Assembly (NCBI GenBank): GCA_934202505.1
Contig: CAKPXW010000062.1
Span: forward strand, 1-9,669
Source of the DNA: an uncultured Bacilli bacterium
GTDB taxonomy: Bacteria > Bacillota_I > Bacilli_A > RFN20 > CAG-631
Reading direction: 5' to 3'
Length of the DNA: 9,669 nucleotides
Below are positions 1 to 6,666 of the stretch, piece by piece. Under the pieces are notes generated by a model, which worked only from the letters and a program-made list of their open reading frames with translations, was not told the origin of the DNA and ran no database searches. Every line of letters begins with the position of its first letter. Position 1 is the stretch's first letter. Position numbers and translations under genes: made by a program.

Positions 1-1
1 A

Positions 2-478
2 TGTGGTACAGTTCAACTAGATATGCAATTGCCAGGCAGATTTAATTGTACTTATATTGATTCAAATGGTGCAAAAGCAACTCCTGTTATGATTCATAGA
101 GCATGTTTTGGATCACTTGAAAGATTCATTGGTATTATAACTGAAAATTTTGCTGGTGCCTTCCCACTTTGGCTTGCTCCAGTTCAATTAAAGATTTTAC
201 CAGTAGCAGCAATGCATAATGAAAAAGCAGCTGAATTTGCAAGTAAACTTGAAAATTTAGGCTATCGAGTAGAAGTAGATAATCGTGATGAAAAATTAGG
301 ATATAGATTAAGAGAAGCTCAACTTCATAAAATTCCATATTCATTAGTAGTTGGTGATAAGGAATGTGAAAATAATTCCATAACTTATCGTAAATTTGGA
401 AGTCAAGAACAAACAACTGTTTCATTTGATGAATTTGTTGAATTAATAAAAAAACAAGTTGAAAGTAAAGCAATATAA
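2..478 (+). CDS. thrS: Threonyl-tRNA synthetase, C-terminal part (5' end outside window)
   Basis: This is the last 158 codons of threonyl-tRNA synthetase, the cytoplasmic class II enzyme that charges tRNA-Thr. The frame is open from base 2, so the gene continues off the left edge; an ATG at 23 is internal. The first part is the end of the catalytic core: the stretch around CGTVQLDMQLPGRF and the class II motif 3 region HRACFGSLERFIGI, with the motif 3 arginine present. From about LAPVQLKILPV onward it is the anticodon-binding (HGTP) domain, including NLGYRVEVDNRDEKLGYRLR and the terminal RKFGSQEQTTVSFDEFVELI, as in other bacterial ThrS. It stops with TAA two bases before trmB, so the two are probably co-transcribed. 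Identification is secure; only regulation (for example a T-box leader) cannot be judged because the 5' end is missing. Confidence 0.97.
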   Translation, partial: CGTVQLDMQLPGRFNCTYIDSNGAKATPVMIHRACFGSLERFIGIITENFAGAFPLWLAPVQLKILPVAAMHNEKAAEFASKLENLGYRVEVDNRDEKLGYRLREAQLHKIPYSLVVGDKECENNSITYRKFGSQEQTTVSFDEFVELIKKQVESKAI

Positions 479-480
479 TT

Positions 481-1119
481 ATGCGTGGAAGAAATAAACC
501 TTGGGCTAAGGATTATATTGCAGCAAATGAAAATTTAATTTATCAAAAAGATAATATTATAACAAAACCACTTACATTAGAAATTGGGATAGGCAAGGGT
601 GATTTTATTTGTCAAAATGCCATTGCTAATCTGGATTATCAACATATTGGAATAGAAGTAAATACTTCAATATTTGCTGTTGCAATGAAAAAAATTGTTA
701 ATAATAAAATTGAAAATATTTCACTTTTAAATATTGATGCAAGTAAGATAGAAGAATTTATTAATCCAGAATCTATTGAAAAGTTGTATTTAAACTTTTC
801 AGATCCATGGCCACAAAATGGCTATCGAAAAAGAAGACTTGTTCATCCGATTTTTTTAGAAAAGTTTGAAAAGCTATTAATAAATAATGGACAAATCCTT
901 TTTAAAACTGATAATCTTCAACTTTTTGAAATGGGTGTTAAAAATTTTAAAGAAAGAAATTATCATTTTGAATTTTTATCATATGATTATCAAACAGTCC
1001 CTGGTGATTTTGTTAGCGAATATGAAGCTAAATTTCGCTTGCAAGGAATGAAAATTTATCGTGCTGTTATAACTGTTGATAAAAGTGATATAAAGCCATG
1101 GATAGAAGCTAATAAGTAA
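481..1119 (+). CDS. trmB: tRNA (guanine-N7)-methyltransferase TrmB
   Basis: This 212-residue protein has the usual length of TrmB, the SAM-dependent enzyme that makes m7G at position 46 in the tRNA variable loop. Visible signatures are the N-terminal MRGRNKPWA, typical of Firmicute TrmB; the SAM-binding LEIGIGKGDF (about residues 33-42); HIGIEV; the acidic LLNIDA; the catalytic block LNFSDPWPQNGYRKRRLVH (about residues 104-122) with its conserved DPWP and arginines; and the substrate-binding end FKTDN and SEYEAKF. It begins 2 bases after the thrS stop with no strong Shine-Dalgarno, which fits translational coupling to thrS. The ATG at 481 is chosen because the family N-terminus starts exactly there. 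No terminator is visible directly after it; the next gene has its own promoter. Confidence 0.95.
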   Translation: MRGRNKPWAKDYIAANENLIYQKDNIITKPLTLEIGIGKGDFICQNAIANLDYQHIGIEVNTSIFAVAMKKIVNNKIENISLLNIDASKIEEFINPESIEKLYLNFSDPWPQNGYRKRRLVHPIFLEKFEKLLINNGQILFKTDNLQLFEMGVKNFKERNYHFEFLSYDYQTVPGDFVSEYEAKFRLQGMKIYRAVITVDKSDIKPWIEANK

Positions 1120-1144
1120 AAAAAGTTTCCTTAAATTGGGTAAT

Positions 1145-1177
1145 TTGCTTGAAAAGAAATTTTATATATGATATATT
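1145..1177 (+). promoter_or_regulatory. Putative sigma-A promoter for the 53-codon gene
   Basis: Two overlapping sigma-A-like pairs are visible. TTGCTT (1145-1150) lies 16 bp before TATGAT (1167-1172), and TTGAAA (1149-1154) lies 17 bp before TATATT (1172-1177). Either would start transcription near 1180-1185, about 45 bases before the ATG at 1228. The AT-rich background makes chance matches common, but the position directly upstream of an isolated gene supports it. Confidence 0.5.
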
Positions 1178-1227
1178 TTTTATAGAAGTGCTCACAACAA
1201 AATGCAAAAGTAGGGGAAGAAGATACA

Positions 1228-1389
1228 ATGGCTGATAATAAAAGTAATGAAAAAAATGTAGCAGATGTAACAGGCTATATTAATACCGAAGAATTACGTG
1301 ATATATTAAAAGAAGAAGAAAAAGAAAAAAAACTTCCTTGGTATAAACGTATATTTAATAAAAATACTAAAAAAGAAAAGAAAAAGTAA
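1228..1389 (+). CDS. Small highly charged protein of unknown function (53 aa)
   Basis: I do not recognise this family. The ORF is 53 codons and begins MADNKSNEKNVADVTGYINT. It continues with a charged segment ELRDILKEEEKEKK (probably helical), then the short aromatic/basic motif LPWYKRIFNK, and ends in a lysine-rich tail. There is no signal peptide, membrane helix or cysteine. It is judged real because a good Shine-Dalgarno (AGGGGAAG, 1212-1219) sits at proper distance from the ATG, a promoter lies upstream, and a strong intrinsic terminator follows about 35 bases after the TAA, making a complete monocistronic unit. Basic and acidic residues are about balanced, and the PWYKRIF segment could be a membrane-surface or protein-binding motif; that is speculation. 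Codon use (AAA, GAA, AAT) matches its neighbours. Confidence 0.7.
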   Translation: MADNKSNEKNVADVTGYINTEELRDILKEEEKEKKLPWYKRIFNKNTKKEKKK

Positions 1390-1424
1390 TTATTTTTGTA
1401 CGCCACTACAAATATAAATAAACT

Positions 1425-1475
1425 AAAACTATTAAAATCAAAATGAAATGGTTTTAATAGTTTTTATTTTTTTAG
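1425..1475 (+). terminator. Intrinsic terminator of the 53-codon gene
   Basis: A long hairpin has left arm 1425-1440 (AAAACTATTAAAATCA) and right arm 1449-1464 (TGGTTTTAATAGTTTT), 16 pairs with one G-T wobble and an 8-base loop, followed by a T-rich tail at 1461-1473. On the minus strand the bases after the stem are also moderately T-rich, so it could act in both directions and stop transcripts from the decayed minus-strand locus. Confidence 0.85.
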
Positions 1476-2023
1476 CAATTGCAAAAGCATTCTATAAATT
1501 GCAATACTTTTAATACATATGGTAAGAATATATTGACACATTTAAATATGAATGCATTAATTCCGTACTACATTTAAAGTTAATGAAAAAAGATGTTTAC
1601 ATAATCAAATTATTTTTGAGTGCTTTATGACTCCAAACAAAAGCTAAGTATCATAATATTAAGTTTTTTTATAAAAAATTAGAAAACAAAAAACAGATAT
1701 ACCCATAAGATATACCTGCTATTATTGTTAGATAAAGCTTTTAAATATAATAAATTTTTGGTTTTTATTCCATAGTAATTATGTTTTTTTGTAGGATTAT
1801 ATCTTTCAATAAGTGAATCAACAAATTTATATTTTATAACATTTACCTCTTCTAAATAGTCTTCTAGTAAAATTGAATATTGATCCGATAAATATACTTC
1901 AACTGTTTCAACATTATCATTCAAAAAATAATTTTAATTATTTCATTAAGAAATTTAGTTTAAGATGTTCACACTCCATGTATTGGATGTTTAATATTAT
2001 ATCGCTATAAAGTTTTTATCTTC
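1476..2023. other. Gene-poor AT-rich stretch; one weak minus-strand open frame
   Basis: From 1476 to about 1678 I see no coding frame with a ribosome binding site on either strand, and no RNA gene. A TTGACA occurs at 1533-1538 but lacks a convincing -10. From 1933 down to 1679 the minus strand is open for about 84 codons, with only a TTG at 1924 to start it and no Shine-Dalgarno. Its translation includes SLIERYNPTKKHNYYGIK and ends in a hydrophobic YILWVYLFFVF. I do not recognise it. It lies directly downstream, on the same strand, of the broken RHS-like gene, so it may be another fragment of that locus. Between 1934 and 2023 all minus frames are interrupted. Confidence 0.4.
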
Positions 2024-2711
2024 TTAAATATTATTATATATATTTTGTAATTTCTTACTTAATCGATAATCATATTTGTAAGTATAACTTGTATTATCAT
2101 CTGTAGAAAAAGAAATAGTTTTTCCTATTTGATTATTACTTTCATCATATGGTAAATAAGTTATAGAATAGTTTAAATACCCAGCATATTCTAGTTTACT
2201 TAATCTTTCTTCATCCTCTTGATCATAAAAATAAGTACTAATTAATAATTCATCTTTTTTACTATAGTATATTTCTTGATAATTTATATTAAAAGTTGTA
2301 GAAGAAAGTAATAAGGAAGAACTATATTTATTAATTAATATTTTACTTTTATTAAAATATTTATGAGTTAATAAATAATCATCATTATATATTTCTTTAT
2401 TATTTTCCTTTATTACAATATTTTCTTTAATGATATTATCATCTTGCATGATTTCATATTCGATATCTTCATTATCCATAATATTTTGATAGGATAGTTT
2501 TAAGGTGTCTATTTGTTTTGCTTGTTTATAATTTAATTCTTTTTCTTTATTTTCCTAATAGTTTAAAGGATATTTCATAATCTTTTAAGGTAATTGTTAA
2601 GATATCTTTACTTGTATCTTTAAAGGTTACTTTATAATTTTTTTCATATGTTAATGTATCATTGATATTTTTAATTTCATTTTCTTTTTTATTTAGCTGT
2701 ATTTTTTGCAT
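2024..2711 (-). pseudogene. Frameshifted remnant of an RHS/WapA-like YD-repeat protein
   Basis: On the minus strand an ATG at 2711 with a good Shine-Dalgarno (AAGGAG, 2720-2725) opens a 54-codon frame ending at TAA 2547-2549. Its last residues, LKDYEISFKLLG, run directly into the neighbouring frame, which reads ENKEKELNYKQ and stays open to TAA 2024-2026. Loss of two bases (or gain of one) near 2552-2556 explains the break. The joined protein would have about 229 residues. The first half (ISFKLLG, LKLSYQNIMDNEDIEYEI, IIKENIVIKE) resembles the conserved N-terminal part of large RHS/WapA wall-associated proteins, where a 'nvDleYe...iKEniil' pattern occurs. The second half (RLSKLEYAGYLNYSITYLPY, TSYTYKYDYRLSKK) looks like YD repeats, which normally lie hundreds of residues later. 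It has no signal peptide. I infer a relic with a frameshift, an internal deletion and lost ends. The family call comes from remembered patterns and needs a profile search; the frameshift itself is plain. Confidence 0.5.
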
Positions 2712-2796
2712 TTTTCTTTCTCCTTATTTTTTATATTTTTTTAATGCTTTTTTAGGTAAATGTGTCTACGAAATTCATTATTTTTTTAAGTATTGA

Positions 2797-2869
2797 TTAA
2801 GTCATCGTAATATCCTCCTCGCCCTTTTATAAAATGGAAAAATATAAAAAGAAGGATGATAAAAAGCAA
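2797..2869 (-). promoter_or_regulatory. Minus-strand promoter and strong RBS leading to a two-codon ORF
   Basis: Reading the minus strand, TTGCTT (2869-2864) lies 17 bp before TATATT (2846-2841). Next come GAGGAGG (2820-2814), a spacer of 8 bases and an ATG at 2805, giving a complete set of expression signals. The reading frame is ATG ACT TAA, stopping at once. About 70 bases later another frame ends KKALKKYKK-TAA (overlapping the next Shine-Dalgarno) just before the ATG at 2711. This looks like the start of a dead gene, or a leader ahead of the RHS-like remnant. Confidence 0.45.
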
Positions 2870-2999
2870 CAAATGATTCAACTAAATTTAATATTGTCAT
2901 AAATCATATAAATTTCTTTAATATTTGCATATTATTTGAGATTTATATTTTTACTTTATTTGAAACATATATTTATAAATTATTAAAAAAAGAAAAAAA
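2870..2999. other. Non-coding AT-rich intergenic upstream of the heat-shock promoter
   Basis: This stretch has stops in all frames, no ribosome binding site followed by a usable frame, and no convincing hairpin with a T-run. It separates the divergent minus-strand promoter near 2850 from the heat-shock operon promoter at 3014-3041. A homopolymeric A-rich run at about 2983-2999 lies directly upstream of the first CIRCE-like element and may act as an UP-type element; that is only a guess. Confidence 0.4.
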
Positions 3000-3026
3000 T
3001 TAGCAAACAACGCTTGACAGTGCTAA
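3000..3026 (+). promoter_or_regulatory. Second, degenerate CIRCE operator overlapping the -35
   Basis: TTAGCAAAC, nine bases, then CAGTGCTAA: the spacing is exactly that of CIRCE (TTAGCACTC-N9-GAGTGCTAA). The right arm is identical to that of the canonical site downstream and matches the consensus at 8 of 9 positions; the left arm matches at 7 of 9. It covers the TTGACA -35 box (3014-3019), so HrcA bound here would block RNA polymerase directly. The match and spacing are seen; HrcA binding is inferred. Confidence 0.7.
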
Positions 3027-3041
3027 AAAGTGGTGTATAAT
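3014..3041 (+). promoter_or_regulatory. Sigma-A promoter of the hrcA-grpE-dnaK-dnaJ operon
   Basis: Perfect TTGACA (3014-3019) and perfect TATAAT (3036-3041) are separated by 16 bp. Transcription should start near 3048, within the downstream CIRCE. This is the strongest promoter in the window, as expected for a heat-shock operon held down by a repressor rather than by a weak promoter. Confidence 0.9.
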
Positions 3042-3045
3042 ATTG

Positions 3046-3072
3046 TTAGCACTTGAGGAATGGCAGTGCTAA
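3046..3072 (+). promoter_or_regulatory. Canonical CIRCE operator (HrcA binding site)
   Basis: TTAGCACTT-GAGGAATGG-CAGTGCTAA is an inverted repeat with eight perfectly pairing bases per arm (TTAGCACT/AGTGCTAA) and the standard 9-base spacer. Only the innermost pair departs from the consensus. It spans the predicted transcription start and ends one base before the TGAGGTG that carries the hrcA ribosome binding site, so in the mRNA it would also form a hairpin in the 5' leader. Confidence 0.95.
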
Positions 3073-3085
3073 TGAGGTGAAAAAA

Positions 3086-4120
3086 ATGGAAGACAAATTG
3101 TCAAGAAAAGACTTAATACTTAAGTATATTGTTGAAGAATTTGTTAAGACAGCAAAACCTATTGGTAGTCAAACGCTAATCGATGTGTATAATCTATCTT
3201 ATTCTAGTGCCACAATTCGTAATGAAATGTATTCATTAGAAGAAGATGGTTATATTGAAAAGCCTCATACAAGTGCTGGACGTATACCAAGTGCCAAAGG
3301 CTATAGATATTACGTAGAACATTTACGTAATAAAGAAGATAGTGAAAATCTAATTAAAGCAAGGCTTAATAAATTTATTGATGAAAATGGAAAAAAGATG
3401 CATACAGATCAAATAATTGATGAATGTTGTCAAATTATTTCAAGTATGACTAATTTGGTCTCTGTTGTTATGGGACCCGATGGTAGCCAAGAAAAACTTG
3501 CAAAAATTGAACTTATTTCTTTAAATTCATCAACAGCAATTGTTCTATTTATTACTGATAGTGGATATGTAGAACATAGAACTATAAATATTCCAAGCGA
3601 AAGTAGAATTGAAGAAATTCAAGATTGTATTTCAATCATTAATAAAAGAATTTCAGGTACTAATTTAAATCAAGTAAATAATGTTTTATCAAGTGTTCAA
3701 TTAGTTTTATCAGAGCATATAAAAAATTATGAAAATGTTTATAATGCTTTTGCTAATACTTTTCTAAAATTTGCAAGTGAAAGAATTTCTTACTTTGGAA
3801 AAAATAATCTTTTATCTCAACAAGATATAAAAGATATTGAAAAAATTAAGAAAATTGCTTCTTTACTTGAAAATAATAATATTTGGAAAAGCTTTGATAG
3901 TGAATATGAAGGTATAAATGTTAGAATTGGTGAAGAGAATAAACTTGAAGACCTATCTGATATTTCTGTTGTTTCTACAAAACTTAAAATATCAGAAAAT
4001 AATGTTGGACAATTATGTGTTATAGGGCCTACTAGAATGGATTATAATCAAGTGATTGAAGCATTAGAGTTTCTATCTACCAAGATTAATGAATTAAACA
4101 GTCATGATAAGGAGAAATAA
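3086..4120 (+). CDS. hrcA: Heat-inducible transcription repressor HrcA
   Basis: HrcA binds CIRCE operators and represses the class I chaperone operons; in the known model its activity depends on GroEL. The protein is 344 residues, the normal family length. The N-terminal winged-helix region (about residues 1-80) shows RKDLILKYIVEEFVKTAKPIGSQTL, then SSATIRNEMYSLEEDGYI, and HTSAGRIPSAKGYRYYVEHL, all HrcA hallmarks. The rest is the HrcA dimerisation/GAF-like domain, with LVSVVMGPDG and, near the end, LCVIGPTRMDYNQVIEAL. The ATG at 3086 is chosen because GAGGTG (3074-3079) lies 6 bases before it and homologues start here. An in-frame GTG at 3077 and TTG at 3053 are possible but less likely; the TTG lies inside CIRCE. 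First gene of the operon, self-repressed through the two operators, ending 2 bases before grpE. Confidence 0.96.
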   Translation: MEDKLSRKDLILKYIVEEFVKTAKPIGSQTLIDVYNLSYSSATIRNEMYSLEEDGYIEKPHTSAGRIPSAKGYRYYVEHLRNKEDSENLIKARLNKFIDENGKKMHTDQIIDECCQIISSMTNLVSVVMGPDGSQEKLAKIELISLNSSTAIVLFITDSGYVEHRTINIPSESRIEEIQDCISIINKRISGTNLNQVNNVLSSVQLVLSEHIKNYENVYNAFANTFLKFASERISYFGKNNLLSQQDIKDIEKIKKIASLLENNNIWKSFDSEYEGINVRIGEENKLEDLSDISVVSTKLKISENNVGQLCVIGPTRMDYNQVIEALEFLSTKINELNSHDKEK

Positions 4121-4122
4121 TA

Positions 4123-4755
4123 ATGGAAGAAAATAAAGATAAAGTTGAAAATAACTTAGATGATGCAAAAGATGAAAAAAAATCTGATGAAGAATCTAAA
4201 GTTGAAAATAAAAAAGATAAAAAAGAAAAATTCCTTAAGGAAATAGATGGTCTTAAAGGAAAGATTAAAGGATTAGAAAAAGAAGTTGATAATTATAAAG
4301 ATAAATATTATCGTTCTGTTGCTGATCTTGATAATCAAAGAAAACAATATAATAAAGAATATTCTACAACACTAAAGTATGCATCCCAAAACTTAGCAGA
4401 AAAATTATTACCAAGTTTTGAAATGTTCCAAAGTGTTTTGGAGGCAAAAGATAACCTTCCTCCAGCTGTAAGTCCATATATAGTTGGCTTTGATATGGTT
4501 TATCGTCAAATGGTTCAAGCATTAGAATCAGAAGGCATAAGCGAGATAAAAGTAAAAATTGGTGATAAGTTTGATCATTCAATTCATTATGCAATGGAAG
4601 CAGTTGAAGTTGAAGATGAAAAGCAAATTGATACAATTGTAAAAATTTGTTCTAAAGGTTATAAAATTCACGATCGTTTGCTAAAACCAGTTACTGTTGT
4701 TGTTGGTAAGGCAAAAGAAATTAAAAAAGAAAATAATGAAGAAGCGCAAGCTTAA
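4123..4755 (+). CDS. grpE: Nucleotide exchange factor GrpE
   Basis: GrpE releases ADP from DnaK to restart the Hsp70 cycle in the cytoplasm. The 210-residue product has the family layout. There is a disordered Lys/Glu/Asp-rich N-terminus (about residues 1-38), then a long coiled-coil helix (about 39-90, including KEVDNYKDKYYRSVADLDNQ), then the helical bundle, then the compact beta domain that contacts DnaK. The C-terminal signature is clear: GDKFDHSIHYAMEAVEV, then KICSKGYKIHDRLLKPVTVV. A GGAG at about 4111-4114 serves the ATG at 4123, 2 bases after the hrcA stop, so translation is probably coupled. No terminator separates it from dnaK. The first 40 residues are unusually charged but this is common in low-GC species. 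Confidence 0.95.
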   Translation: MEENKDKVENNLDDAKDEKKSDEESKVENKKDKKEKFLKEIDGLKGKIKGLEKEVDNYKDKYYRSVADLDNQRKQYNKEYSTTLKYASQNLAEKLLPSFEMFQSVLEAKDNLPPAVSPYIVGFDMVYRQMVQALESEGISEIKVKIGDKFDHSIHYAMEAVEVEDEKQIDTIVKICSKGYKIHDRLLKPVTVVVGKAKEIKKENNEEAQA

Positions 4756-4771
4756 TAGGAGGATATAGATT

Positions 4772-6607
4772 ATGAATAATTCAAATGTAATTATTGGTAT
4801 TGACTTAGGTACTACAAACTCAGTTGTTAGTTATATGCAAAAAGATGGAACTTGGAAAGTAATTCCAAATCCAGAAGGAAAGAACACCACTCCATCTGTT
4901 GTTGCTTTTAAACCAAATGGTGAAGAAATCGTTGGTGATGCTGCAAAACGTCAAATGGTTACTAACCCAGATACAATTTATTCTATTAAAAGAAAAATGG
5001 GTACTTCAGAAAAAGTACACATCAATTGCTTAAACAAAGATTTTACTCCACAAGAAATCAGTGCAAAGATCTTAGCTTATATGAAAAAATATGCTGAAGA
5101 TAATTTAGGTGAAAAAATTGAAAAAGCAGTTATTACAGTTCCTGCATATTTCAATGATGCTCAAAGACAAGCTACAAAAGATGCTGGTATCATTGCTGGA
5201 CTTGATGTAGTTCGTATTATTTCAGAACCTACAGCTGCTGCATTAGCTTATGGTATGGAAAATAAATCAAATGAAAAAGTATTAGTATACGATTTAGGAG
5301 GAGGAACTTTCGATGTTTCAATCCTTGATATTGGAGAAGGTACTTTTGAAGTTATTTCTACTGCTGGTGATAGCCAACTTGGTGGTGATGACTGGGATAA
5401 TGTAATTTCTAATTGGATCTTAAAAGAAATTAAAAATGAATTTAACCTAGATCTATCAAATGATAAAATGGCTATGCAACGTTTAAAAGATGCTTCTGAA
5501 AAAGCTAAAATTGAACTTTCAGGTATGGTAGAAACTACAATTATGTTGCCATTTATCGCAATGACTGCTAATGGACCAGTTAACTTTGAAAGAAAATTAA
5601 CTAGAGCTAGTTTCCAAGCTATGACAAAATCATTACTTGATAGAACTGAAATTCCTGTAAGAAAAGCTTTACAAGATGCTTCTTTACAACCTTCACAAAT
5701 TGATGAAATCTTATTAGTAGGTGGTTCATCAAGAATGCCTGCTGTTACAGAATCTGTAAAGAGATTATTAGGCAAAGAACCTAATAAATCAATTAACCCT
5801 GATGAATCAGTATCAATTGGTGCTGCTATTCAAGGTGGTATTTTAAGAGGAGACGTTAAGGATGTATTATTACTTGATGTAACTCCATTATCACTTGGTA
5901 TTGAAACATTAGGTGGAGTTATGACAGTATTAATTCCTCGTAACACAACAATTCCTACTACAAAATCTCAAGTATTCTCAACTGCTGAAGATAACCAACC
6001 TGCTGTTGATATTCAAGTATATCAAGGCGAAAGACAAATGGCTAGAGATAATAAATTATTAGGTCATTTCCAATTAACAGGTATTCGTCCAGCACGTCGT
6101 GGAACACCTCGTATTGAAGTTACATTCAACATTGATGCTAATGGTATTGTTGCTGTTAAAGCAAAAGATTTAGATACAAATAAGGAACAATCAATTACAA
6201 TCACAGGCTCTACTGGCTTAAGCAAAGATGAAATTGATAAGATGGTTAAAGAAGCTGAAGCTAACAAAGAAGCTGATGAAAAACGTAGAGAAGAAGCTGA
6301 AATCAAAAATAAAGCTGAATCTTATGTTAATACAATGGAACAAAGAATGGAAGAAGTTGGCGATAAAGTTTCTGAAGATGTTAAGAATCAATGTAAAGCC
6401 GATGTTGAAGATTTAAAGAAAGATATCAATTCCTTAAGTGCAGAAGATTTAAAGAATAAACTTCCTGAATATGAACAAAAATTTGCTCGTTTTGAACAAG
6501 CTGCTCAACAAGCTGGTGCAGGAGCAAATGTAAATCCTAATGATTATCCTCAAGATAATGGACAATCAAACAATAATGGTCAAGACGAAGGACCAATCAA
6601 TGCTTAA
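4772..6607 (+). CDS. dnaK: Molecular chaperone DnaK (Hsp70)
   Basis: ATP-driven chaperone that binds and releases unfolded peptides with DnaJ and GrpE. The 611 residues cover the full nucleotide-binding domain: phosphate loop GIDLGTTNS (residues 9-17), VPAYFNDAQRQATKDAG, DLGGGTFDVS (from 174), and the adenosine motif GGSSRMP (317-323). The hydrophobic linker DVLLLDVTPLSLG (from 364) follows, then the substrate-binding beta domain and the helical lid. It lacks the extra nucleotide-domain insert of Gram-negative DnaK, as in Gram-positives. AGGAGG (4757-4762) lies 9 bases before the ATG. Codon choice is a little less A+T-extreme than in neighbouring genes, consistent with high expression. Oddity: the Gly/Asn/Gln-rich tail ends in GPINA, where relatives usually continue with a short acidic stretch (…DAxxEEV…), so the extreme C-terminus seems to be missing. 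Confidence 0.98.
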   Translation: MNNSNVIIGIDLGTTNSVVSYMQKDGTWKVIPNPEGKNTTPSVVAFKPNGEEIVGDAAKRQMVTNPDTIYSIKRKMGTSEKVHINCLNKDFTPQEISAKILAYMKKYAEDNLGEKIEKAVITVPAYFNDAQRQATKDAGIIAGLDVVRIISEPTAAALAYGMENKSNEKVLVYDLGGGTFDVSILDIGEGTFEVISTAGDSQLGGDDWDNVISNWILKEIKNEFNLDLSNDKMAMQRLKDASEKAKIELSGMVETTIMLPFIAMTANGPVNFERKLTRASFQAMTKSLLDRTEIPVRKALQDASLQPSQIDEILLVGGSSRMPAVTESVKRLLGKEPNKSINPDESVSIGAAIQGGILRGDVKDVLLLDVTPLSLGIETLGGVMTVLIPRNTTIPTTKSQVFSTAEDNQPAVDIQVYQGERQMARDNKLLGHFQLTGIRPARRGTPRIEVTFNIDANGIVAVKAKDLDTNKEQSITITGSTGLSKDEIDKMVKEAEANKEADEKRREEAEIKNKAESYVNTMEQRMEEVGDKVSEDVKNQCKADVEDLKKDINSLSAEDLKNKLPEYEQKFARFEQAAQQAGAGANVNPNDYPQDNGQSNNNGQDEGPINA

Positions 6608-6616
6608 TTAAATAAT

Positions 6617-6658
6617 AGGAGTGTACTCGCTACACTCCTTACTTTGTAAAAAAGGAGT
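6617..6658 (+). promoter_or_regulatory. dnaK-dnaJ intergenic hairpin with alternative pairing to the dnaJ RBS
   Basis: AGGAGTGTA (6617-6625) and TACACTCCT (6631-6639) form a perfect 9-bp stem with a 5-base loop. No T-run follows, so it is not a classical terminator and may instead protect or process the mRNA. The right arm's ACTCCTT (6634-6640) is also perfectly complementary to AAGGAGT (6652-6658), which contains the dnaJ Shine-Dalgarno. The two structures exclude each other: the first leaves the dnaJ site free, the second hides it. Function is inferred. Confidence 0.6.
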
Positions 6659-6666
6659 TGATATTT

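Noticed and set aside
135..473. 112-codon minus-strand frame inside thrS
   Set aside because: Leu/Gln-rich translation typical of an antisense shadow of Glu/Lys-rich coding DNA; no ribosome binding site.
1533..1562. TTGACA as a promoter for something in the gene-poor stretch
   Set aside because: No acceptable -10 at 16-18 bp and no gene follows in that direction before the heat-shock operon.
3053..3085. Upstream TTG start giving HrcA 11 extra residues
   Set aside because: The TTG lies inside the CIRCE operator and has no Shine-Dalgarno; GAGGTG at 3074-3079 points to ATG 3086, where homologues begin.
5248..5775. 175-codon minus-strand frame inside dnaK
   Set aside because: It is the shadow of a strongly conserved gene with no start signals; the plus-strand DnaK motifs account for the sequence.
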